Below, one piece after another: positions 1 to 5,212 of a DNA stretch of 8,602 bases. How positions within the stretch are numbered: position 1 is the stretch's first letter; every line of letters starts with the position of its first letter. Under the pieces are notes generated by a model, which was not told the origin of the DNA, did no database searches, and saw nothing but the letters and a program-made list of their open reading frames with translations. The stretch is taken from positions 1 to 8,602 of the forward strand of contig JAGVFD010000161.1 in the NCBI GenBank assembly GCA_020057805.1. The letters are read 5' to 3'. The DNA is from Sideroxydans sp. Its GTDB lineage: Bacteria; Pseudomonadota; Gammaproteobacteria; Burkholderiales; Gallionellaceae. A program made the position numbers and the translations under genes.

Positions 1-1021
1 AAACGTTTTGAATATTGGGCAAGCCTGCGTAAGTAGAAGCCACACCGCCTGCGGTGATCTTGCGGATGGTGCTGTTCATTTCATCTGCAACATAGATGTT
101 GCCTGCGCTATCTACCGCAAGACCTTGCGGCCCATCAAATCGAGCGGCTGCCCCTGTGCCGTCAGTAATGTCAGGGACACCTGCCGTACCTGCAAGTGTT
201 GACACAACACCCGCACTTATCTTTCGGATGATGTGATTGCCTGTGTCAGACACGTACACATTACCAGCGCTATCGACAGCAATGCCTTGAGGTGCATTGA
301 ATTTTGCAGTTGCTGTCGCACCATTGGTGCTTCCTGCCGCACACCCCACTGCGTTAGTGCAACCTGCGAAAGTGGTGACCACACCTGCGGGTGTGATTTT
401 GCGGATGTTATTGTTGAAAGAATCCGCCACATAAAGATTGCCCGTTGAGTCGATAGCAATGGAGTGGGGAAATACGAACTCCGCTAGCGTGCCCGTCCCA
501 TCTTTGTTTTGTCCTGTAGGTGCAGCTCCGGGTACGGGAATAAGTCCCGCGAATATAGTAACCGCCGCTGAAGAGGTGACCTTGCGGATATTTCCATCAT
601 CCATATTGGCCACGAATAAGTTGCCAGCACTGTCGATAGTGATGCCAGTAGGGGTTATGAATGAGGCGGCTGAACCTGTGCCATCTATGCTGCCACCTGT
701 CACACTCACATTAGCTAAAGGGCTTCCTGCGAAGGTGCTGACAACACCTGCGCTGGTGATTTTCCGAATAGTATTGTTTCCAGAATCCGCAACATAGACA
801 TTGCCTGCCGCATCCACTGTTAATCCAGTAGGCATATTGAATTTAGCGGAAGTACCTGCAGGAGGAGTGGGTGTTGTAGGTGTGGTAGGTGTGGTGGGTG
901 TCGTAGGAGTAGTTGGGGCTGCGGGCGTGCTACCACCGCCCCCACACCCCATCATCAATGACACAGCCAGTGTGGCAATAAAAATGCCTCTGTTTTTAAG
1001 TCTTAACGAATTCAAGCGCAT
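1..1021 (-). CDS. NHL-repeat beta-propeller lipoprotein, 3' end missing
   Basis: This is an exported protein of about 340 visible residues that is still open at the left edge. Residues 1-25 form a lipoprotein signal peptide (MRLNSLRLKNRG, then a hydrophobic stretch), and a lipobox MMGC makes Cys26 the likely lipidated residue. GGGG follows, then a Pro/Thr linker with five TTP units (about 36-54). Five NHL-type repeats follow, beginning near residues 61, 121, 182, 241 and 295. Each reads roughly F-x-x-P-x-G-[IL]-[AT]-[VI]-D-[SA]-[AT]-G-N-[VLI]-[YF]-V-[AS]-[DN], then N-x-I-R-K-[IV], then a Val/Thr-rich strand ending in AG. NHL repeats form beta-propellers, usually binding partners or ligands; the partner here is unknown. 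Gly at +2 after the Cys fits outer-membrane sorting. I chose the ATG at 1021 because AAGGGG lies 7 nt upstream; an in-frame ATG at 1045 has no ribosome binding site. It probably shares a transcript with the lipoprotein gene 90 bp upstream. Confidence 0.88.
   Translation of the reverse strand, partial: MRLNSLRLKNRGIFIATLAVSLMMGCGGGGSTPAAPTTPTTPTTPTTPTTPTPPAGTSAKFNMPTGLTVDAAGNVYVADSGNNTIRKITSAGVVSTFAGSPLANVSVTGGSIDGTGSAASFITPTGITIDSAGNLFVANMDDGNIRKVTSSAAVTIFAGLIPVPGAAPTGQNKDGTGTLAEFVFPHSIAIDSTGNLYVADSFNNNIRKITPAGVVTTFAGCTNAVGCAAGSTNGATATAKFNAPQGIAVDSAGNVYVSDTGNHIIRKISAGVVSTLAGTAGVPDITDGTGAAARFDGPQGLAVDSAGNIYVADEMNSTIRKITAGGVASTYAGLPNIQNV
867..911. repeat. 9-bp tandem repeat encoding the Thr-Thr-Pro linker
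   Basis: Five consecutive 9-bp units read on the plus strand as GTGGGTGTT, GTAGGTGTG (twice), GTGGGTGTC and GTAGGAGTA, followed by a degenerate sixth (GTTGGGGCT). On the coding (minus) strand they give the TTP units of the linker between the lipidated cysteine and the propeller. Unit length is a multiple of three, so gain or loss of a unit changes linker length without a frameshift. Confidence 0.85.
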
Positions 1022-1028
1022 GATCTTT

Positions 1029-1034
1029 CCCCTT
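1029..1034 (-). promoter_or_regulatory. Ribosome binding site of the NHL lipoprotein gene
   Basis: AAGGGG on the minus strand lies 7 nt before the ATG at 1021. It decides the start in favour of 1021 over the in-frame ATG at 1045, which has no purine-rich stretch in front of it. Confidence 0.65.
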
Positions 1035-1111
1035 AAAGAGTTCATCTAAACATTGAGCGTTGGCCTCGTCGTTGTTAAAAGAGCGAGAGGCGAAGGGTGC
1101 TTCACTATCGT

Positions 1112-1636
1112 TCAATACTTCAATGTGCCGTTTAATGTTGCGGTGGTCTTTAGTGCAATGGGCGCTCCTATAGCAGGCACCAGTTGAAAGCCGGGAACTG
1201 CGGTATTAGTAAATGTCACTGTTTTTGCAACAGTATCTCGGGCAATTCCAGTGGCAGCTGTTTTTTCCCAATAGTATGAAGTTGTCGAACCGCCCGCAGT
1301 GGTTACAAAAACCAAGGCAACATTATTCGTTTTGTTCACGGTATCCTCGGTAACTGTCAGGCTTACTGAACCTGCGGTGACCGCGCCCGCCCAAATTGTC
1401 CCGGGTAGTATTGGGTCTGTTAAATCGGTGACTCCTTGGGTGAAAGTCATACTTGAAGGTAGGGTACCATCTCCCGTTTGTTGCAACGTGCCCGTGCCAG
1501 CAGCCACTTGAACATCTGGATTGTTGGGTACGGCTACGGTGCTACTCCCGCCGCCACCGCATCCTGCCATCCATAGTGTGGAAATTAAGCCTAATGTGAG
1601 GCCTGTGTTTCTAATGTTGGAAGGAATTAATTGCAT
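1112..1636 (-). CDS. Small outer-membrane-type lipoprotein of unknown function
   Basis: A 174-residue protein that I do not recognise beyond its export signal. Residues 1-25 are a lipoprotein signal peptide with lipobox MAGC, so Cys26 is the likely lipidated residue, followed by GGGGSS. Gly at +2 is compatible with outer-membrane sorting. The mature part is rich in Thr, Val, Ala and Gly with alternating polar and hydrophobic stretches, for example near residues 91-111 (VSLTVTEDT, VALVFVTT) and 133-143 (KTVTFTN). This suggests an all-beta fold, but it shows no catalytic signature and no cysteine other than Cys26. The ATG at 1636 was chosen because TAGGAG lies 7 nt upstream; a longer version from 1684 would begin with TTG and place 16 charged or polar residues before the signal peptide. 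Gene order and the 90-bp gap to the NHL lipoprotein gene suggest cotranscription. The leader resembles that of its neighbour. Confidence 0.8.
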   Translation of the reverse strand: MQLIPSNIRNTGLTLGLISTLWMAGCGGGGSSTVAVPNNPDVQVAAGTGTLQQTGDGTLPSSMTFTQGVTDLTDPILPGTIWAGAVTAGSVSLTVTEDTVNKTNNVALVFVTTAGGSTTSYYWEKTAATGIARDTVAKTVTFTNTAVPGFQLVPAIGAPIALKTTATLNGTLKY

Positions 1637-1643
1637 GACTTTT

Positions 1644-1649
1644 CTCCTA
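1644..1649 (-). promoter_or_regulatory. Ribosome binding site of the 174-residue lipoprotein gene
   Basis: TAGGAG on the minus strand, 7 nt before the ATG at 1636. It is the best Shine-Dalgarno match in the window and rules against the upstream TTG at 1684 as the start. Confidence 0.75.
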
Positions 1650-1744
1650 AAGTTAATGACGTTAGTAAAAATGGATGGATCCAAAATCTATACTTCAATC
1701 GCAATACTTCTGCGCAAATGTTAAGTAGGTTGTTGTGATTTGTA

Positions 1745-1764
1745 TGTCACCAGAATAGGTGACA
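1745..1764. promoter_or_regulatory. 20-bp inverted repeat, candidate operator
   Basis: TGTCACC and GGTGACA are perfect 7-bp arms around a 6-bp AGAATA spacer, a size and symmetry typical of sites bound by a dimeric helix-turn-helix protein. It lies about 110 bp from the lipoprotein start codon and 95 bp from the regulator start codon. The right arm contains GTGACA, close to a -35 hexamer, but no good -10 sits at a standard distance. The binding protein is unknown; the adjacent response regulator is one candidate. Transcript-level hairpin function is less likely because no T-run follows. Confidence 0.5.
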
Positions 1765-1813
1765 AAAATTAATTGGTCGTATGGCAGAATTTAGTCCCGT
1801 TAGGTTTGGATAG

Positions 1814-1822
1814 TGCTAAATA
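1814..1822 (+). promoter_or_regulatory. Candidate extended -10 promoter of the response regulator gene
   Basis: TGCTAAATA matches the extended -10 pattern (TGn followed by a TATAAT-like hexamer). There is no convincing -35 at the usual distance, which extended -10 promoters can tolerate. Transcription would start near 1829, about 30 nt before the start codon. This was read by eye only. Confidence 0.35.
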
Positions 1823-1859
1823 AGACCTACCTATAGGGGCACTTTCAAAGAGGAAAAAT

Positions 1860-2543
1860 ATGCCACAACATCTTCTTAATTCTCAAATCCGTATTGCGTT
1901 AGTAGAGGACGATATTTTTTTTCAGAACGCGCTGAATGCGGCGATTCAAGCCACGTCAGATTTGGTTTTGCTGAAAGTGGTGGGTACACGTGCACAAGGC
2001 TTGCGGATGCTGGAGGATGAGCCGGTCGATGTATTGTTGGTTGACCTAGGTTTGCCGGATGGTTCAGGCATTGATGTAATCAGTGCGGCACATGAAAAGT
2101 GGCCGAGGTGCAACATCATGGTAAGTACAAATTTTGGCGACGAATTGCATGTGATGCAATCGCTAGAAGCAGGTGCGGCAGGCTATTTGCTCAAAGACAG
2201 TGAGCCTGAAAATATAGTTTTCGAAATTCGCAGTTTGAATGCGGGGGGCAGTCCAATTAGTCCACTCATTGCTCGGCACATTTTGACGCTTTTTAGATTA
2301 AGGCATCAGTCGGTTCCTGCTGCGGATGTTGACAACAAGCCCGACAAACAGCTATCGGTGCGCGAGATGGAGGTACTGGAATTAATTATCAAAGGTTTTA
2401 CGGCCGATGAAATATCCGCGTTGATTGCCGTATCTCGCAATACGGTATCAACTTTTATTCGTCGTATTTACGCTAAGTTGCAAGTGCATTCAAAAGCTGA
2501 GGCCATCTACGAAGCCCGCAGACAAGGGGTATTGAAGATTTAA
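1860..2543 (+). CDS. NarL/FixJ-family response regulator (REC plus LuxR-type HTH)
   Basis: A 227-residue two-component response regulator and predicted DNA-binding transcription factor. The receiver domain spans about residues 10-128: acidic pocket Glu16-Asp17-Asp18, phosphoacceptor Asp62 in VDLGLPDGSG, switch Ser89/Thr90 and invariant Lys112 in YLLKD. A variable linker (about 130-163) leads to a LuxR/GerE helix-turn-helix at about 164-226, with LSVREMEVLELI, the recognition region VSRNTVSTFIRRIYAKL, and LQVHSKAEAI near the end. All residues needed for phosphorylation are present. The ATG at 1860 follows AGAGGA (1849-1854) at 5-nt spacing. The cognate kinase gene begins 34 bp after the stop. 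The gene is divergent from the lipoprotein genes, which makes these, or its own operon, plausible targets by position; no target is shown directly. Confidence 0.93.
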   Translation: MPQHLLNSQIRIALVEDDIFFQNALNAAIQATSDLVLLKVVGTRAQGLRMLEDEPVDVLLVDLGLPDGSGIDVISAAHEKWPRCNIMVSTNFGDELHVMQSLEAGAAGYLLKDSEPENIVFEIRSLNAGGSPISPLIARHILTLFRLRHQSVPAADVDNKPDKQLSVREMEVLELIIKGFTADEISALIAVSRNTVSTFIRRIYAKLQVHSKAEAIYEARRQGVLKI

Positions 2544-2561
2544 GGGCGTTTTCGCTGCCCT
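2543..2561 (+). other. Short intercistronic hairpin between regulator and kinase genes
   Basis: AGGGC (2543-2547) and GCCCT (2557-2561) can pair around a 9-nt loop, and an alternative small stem GCG-TTTT-CGC (2546-2555) lies inside. It covers most of the 34-bp gap before the kinase start at 2578. No T-run follows, so it is not a typical terminator. It could modestly affect kinase expression or be chance. Confidence 0.25.
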
Positions 2562-2577
2562 ATCAGGTAACTAAATA

Positions 2578-3855
2578 ATGAGCTATGTATTGTTCCCAAA
2601 GTTGTCCAACCCATTTCGCTTTGACGAAGAGCGGGTGCTGGTTGAGGAATTACAAGTTTTGTTGCGTAATTACGCCGCTGCGGCTTTGCCGCTTGCGTTG
2701 CTTATTTTGTTGTTACTTTGGGCTTTGCCTAGCGCCAACAATGCGCAAGTCATGCAGTTGTGGGGAGTGTTGGCCATTTTGAGTACGCTCAACTTTTACC
2801 TATTTGCACGTCGTCATCTTCGCGCTGGAATTTCTCTTGAGCAGGCGCGACACCTAGCTTGGTCATGTGTCTATTTGCGATTGTTGGACGGTGTGCTGTG
2901 GGGGCTGCTGATATGGGTGGCCTTTGATACAAATAGGGAGGCAGGTAACATTTTAATTTTTGCTTCGATAGCGAGTATGGCGGGCGGGGCGGTCTCTACA
3001 CTGTCCCCCGTATTTTTGGTCTATATCGCCTATGCGTTGCCGTTATTGGGGCTAATGGCAATTAATATGTGGCTCACAGGTGACCCTACCTATAGCGTAA
3101 TTGGTTGGGCGGGTGTTTTGTATTTCTTTGCAATGCTATCGCAAGCGCATAACACCCTGAACGCGGTGCGTTCATCCATCAAATTGCGATTTGAATTGAT
3201 TGAAAGTAATCGCATGTTGAGTGAAATAGCGCAACGGGAAACGTTGGCTAAAGAGCGCAGGCGCTTGGTGCAAGATATGCATGATGGGTTGGGCTCCTCA
3301 TTGGTCAGTGCCTTGCGCGTGGCAGAGCACGGAAAAATGGGTGAGGAGGAAGTGGCTGAAGTTCTTCGGGGGTGTATTGACGACTTGAAGTTGGCGATTG
3401 ACTCTATGGAAACGGTAGAGTCCGATTTGTTGTTATTACTCGCCACTTTGCGTTATCGCTTGAGTCCGCGTTTGGTAAGTATGGGCATCACACTCAAATG
3501 GGAGGTGCAAGTTGTGCCCATGCTTGAATGGCTTGATCCCAGAAACTCCCTGCACATTTTGCGAATCCTCCAAGAGGTTTTTACGAACATCATTAAGCAC
3601 ACTCATGCTACGGAAATTCGTGTAGCCACCTCTGCGCAAGAGGATTATGCAGTGGTCACCATCACTGATAATGGACAAGGATTTAATCTGGAGACGGCGC
3701 TTGAAAGTGGCGGGAAAGGTTTGTCGAATCAGTTGCGCCGTGCTGAATTTATTGGGGCTGAAGTGAATTGGTTTTCAAGTGCAACGGGGACTTGTTTTAC
3801 ATTACGCCTTCCTATTACGCAGCTGTCTGAAAGCATGTCGTGCTCACCGGAATAA
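2578..3855 (+). CDS. Membrane sensor histidine kinase, NarX/DesK (HisKA_3) type
   Basis: A 425-residue inner-membrane sensor kinase expected to phosphorylate the regulator encoded just upstream. The N-terminal half carries about six hydrophobic segments (roughly 33-50, 60-76, 97-116, 123-141, 145-165, 174-188) joined by short loops, so there is no sizeable periplasmic sensing domain. A cytoplasmic helix (about 195-230) leads to the HisKA_3 dimerisation/phosphoacceptor motif with His235 in QDMHDGLGSSL. The ATP-binding domain follows: N-box with Asn337 in QEVFTNIIKH, G1 box DNGQGF at 364-369, and G2-like GGKGL at 378-382, ending with FTLRLP. The start at 2578 has only a weak AGG about 10 nt upstream, fitting coupling to the preceding gene. 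The signal is unknown; a membrane-embedded sensor could respond to membrane state or a small hydrophobic ligand, but this is inference. It ends 3 bp from the gspF stop on the other strand. Confidence 0.92.
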   Translation: MSYVLFPKLSNPFRFDEERVLVEELQVLLRNYAAAALPLALLILLLLWALPSANNAQVMQLWGVLAILSTLNFYLFARRHLRAGISLEQARHLAWSCVYLRLLDGVLWGLLIWVAFDTNREAGNILIFASIASMAGGAVSTLSPVFLVYIAYALPLLGLMAINMWLTGDPTYSVIGWAGVLYFFAMLSQAHNTLNAVRSSIKLRFELIESNRMLSEIAQRETLAKERRRLVQDMHDGLGSSLVSALRVAEHGKMGEEEVAEVLRGCIDDLKLAIDSMETVESDLLLLLATLRYRLSPRLVSMGITLKWEVQVVPMLEWLDPRNSLHILRILQEVFTNIIKHTHATEIRVATSAQEDYAVVTITDNGQGFNLETALESGGKGLSNQLRRAEFIGAEVNWFSSATGTCFTLRLPITQLSESMSCSPE

Positions 3856-3858
3856 GTG

Positions 3859-5070
3859 TTACTTAATCAGCTGATTCATCGAAATAATTGGCATCAAGAT
3901 GGCCAACACGATGATAAGAACCACCGCGCCCATGATGAGGATGAGGATGGGTTCGAGGAGGGAGGTGAGGGTGCTGACGAAGCCGCTGACTTCTTGCTCT
4001 TGTTGTTTTGCGACGCGGTTGAGCATGACATCGAGCTTGCCGCTTTTTTCGCCGCTGGAGATCAGGTGAATCAGTACGGGGGGGAATAAACCCGACACGG
4101 CGAGGGCGCGGCTCAAGCTCACGCCTTCACGTACTTTGCGCGCGGCTTCATCCAAGGCGTAGCGCATGGGCAGATTGCCCACCACGCCAGAAGCCGCTGA
4201 CAGTGCGGTGAGTAGCGGCACGCCACTGCCGAACAGGATGGATAAGGTGCTCGCCATGCGCGCGGTGTTCACGCCTTGAATCAGTCTGCCTAATACGGGC
4301 ACACGCAACATTTTGCGATGCAAACTGGCGCGCACGCTTTCTTGTTTTAGCATGTGTCTCGCGCCGAAAAATCCTGCAATCACTAGCACCAACAGATACG
4401 GCCATGCGGCGGCAAGTCCGTCAGTAATCCAAATGAGGCTGCGTGTGAGTAGGGGCAATTGCTGGTGTGATTGCTCGAATACTGAAATAACTTGCGGCAC
4501 GACGTAGAACAATAATCCGCCCACGATGAGAATAGCGACCACGGTGACGATGGCGGGATAGACGAAGGCGAGGCCGACCTTTTGTTGTAGTGCGTGTTGG
4601 TTCTCGCTGTAAGTGGCGAGTTGATCCATCACCGTGTCTAGTTCGCCGGATGCTTCGCCCGCTTTGATTAGCGCGCGGTGTAGTTCGGGGAAATCGTTGG
4701 GATGTTGCGCGACCGCTTGCGCCAAGGTTTGACCTGCCAGTACGTCAGCACGTATCGCCGCCAACAGCCCGTGTTGATAGGGATTGGTACTTTGTTCAAT
4801 GAGCACAGAGAGGGCTTGTTCTAAAGGCAAACCTGCTTCTAATAATGTCGCCAGCTGGCGCAGCAATAAACTTAAGTCAGCCAGCGAAAGTTTTTTACGT
4901 GAAAAGCTGAATGAGGCTTTTTTGTTCTGTTCAGTCGTGGTTTCGACTTCCAAAACGAATAGGCCAGAATCACGTAATTGATTGCGCGCACTGCGCGGTG
5001 AGTCGGCTTCGATGATGCCGCTTTGCTGCTTGCCAGTGGTATCTAGGGCTTGGTAGTGGAAGGCTGGCAT
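3859..5070 (-). CDS. gspF: Type II secretion inner-membrane platform protein GspF
   Basis: A complete 403-residue polytopic inner-membrane protein of the T2SS, which links the GspE ATPase to pseudopilus assembly. The N-terminus MPAFHYQALD is the family's standard opening. Two T2SF repeats are visible: one at about 69-192 with GEASGELDTVMDQLA (138-152) and one at about 272-395 with GEKSGKLDVMLNRVA (340-354). Hydrophobic segments lie at about 168-192, 220-237 and 372-396, the usual three. Length is normal for the family. The ATG at 5070 has no clear Shine-Dalgarno sequence but is fixed by the conserved N-terminus. It lies 142 bp after gspE, unusually far for this pair, with a repeat element between. 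A PilC (type IV pilus) assignment is possible for the family, but the adjacent GspD-type secretin and GspE favour GspF. Confidence 0.95.
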   Translation of the reverse strand: MPAFHYQALDTTGKQQSGIIEADSPRSARNQLRDSGLFVLEVETTTEQNKKASFSFSRKKLSLADLSLLLRQLATLLEAGLPLEQALSVLIEQSTNPYQHGLLAAIRADVLAGQTLAQAVAQHPNDFPELHRALIKAGEASGELDTVMDQLATYSENQHALQQKVGLAFVYPAIVTVVAILIVGGLLFYVVPQVISVFEQSHQQLPLLTRSLIWITDGLAAAWPYLLVLVIAGFFGARHMLKQESVRASLHRKMLRVPVLGRLIQGVNTARMASTLSILFGSGVPLLTALSAASGVVGNLPMRYALDEAARKVREGVSLSRALAVSGLFPPVLIHLISSGEKSGKLDVMLNRVAKQQEQEVSGFVSTLTSLLEPILILIMGAVVLIIVLAILMPIISMNQLIK

Positions 5071-5097
5071 AGTTTAGTCTTGTAAATATAAAACAAG

Positions 5098-5190
5098 CTA
5101 CAGAGATCACAGAGTGCACAGAGAAATAGGCGCTGCGCATGAGTCGGTGGCGTGAATTGTTTTTCTCTGTGATCTCTGTGTCCTCTGTGG
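5098..5190. repeat. Imperfect inverted repeat of 9-bp-spaced ACAGAG units between gspE and gspF
   Basis: The left arm (5098-5128) and the reverse complement of the right arm (5160-5190) match at 25 of 31 positions, around a 31-bp centre. Each arm contains three ACAGAG hexamers spaced 9 bp apart, so the arm is itself a short direct repeat. The six mismatches fall outside the ACAGAG units. In the gspE-gspF transcript the arms could fold into a long hairpin. I recall similar CACAGAG-type intergenic repeats in proteobacterial genomes, but cannot verify this here. No open reading frame of note and no transposase is present, so a dispersed non-coding repeat fits best. Confidence 0.75.
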
Positions 5191-5212
5191 AAAATGGGTT
5201 TGACTTGAACGT

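Larger units (their letters stand above)
1637..1859. promoter_or_regulatory. Divergent control region between lipoprotein genes and two-component genes
   Basis: These 223 AT-rich bases separate the start of the leftward lipoprotein gene from the start of the rightward response regulator gene, so both promoters should lie here. Visible elements are a 20-bp perfect inverted repeat (1745-1764), a candidate extended -10 for the regulator (1814-1822), an 8-bp palindrome CCTATAGG (1830-1837), and TAGGT/ACCTA arms at 1801-1805 and 1825-1829. For the leftward gene a weak minus-strand pair can be read: TATAGA (1687-1692) with TTGCGC (1712-1717), but the 19-bp spacer is long. No coding sequence or RNA gene was seen. 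Confidence 0.7.

Noticed and set aside
8..797. Several plus-strand open frames across the left edge
   Set aside because: They are antisense to the NHL repeats; their regular spacing only mirrors the coding repeat on the minus strand.
867..920. CRISPR-like short repeats
   Set aside because: The units are contiguous 9-mers without spacers and encode a protein linker.
801..1049. Plus-strand open frame with a Gly-Val-Val repeat
   Set aside because: It is the reverse reading of the Thr-Thr-Pro linker and signal peptide of the NHL lipoprotein, whose minus-strand frame shows five consistent NHL repeats.
1022..1111. Possible terminator or extra small gene between the two lipoprotein genes
   Set aside because: No stem with T-run and no open frame with a ribosome binding site could be seen in these 90 bases.
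1734..1751. CRP-like site TGTGA...TCACC
   Set aside because: The half-sites are separated by 8 bp rather than the 6 bp of CRP sites, and the right half is better explained by the 1745-1764 palindrome.
3865..3876. 12-bp perfect palindrome AATCAGCTGATT near the gspF and kinase ends, possible terminator
   Set aside because: It lies inside the last codons of gspF, has no loop, is AT-rich at the ends and has no T-run, so it cannot act as an ordinary terminator and may be chance.
5079..5097. CTTGT/ACAAG inverted repeat just before gspF
   Set aside because: The arms are only 5 bp with an AT-only loop; the stem would be weak and such a match is expected by chance in AT-rich spacer.
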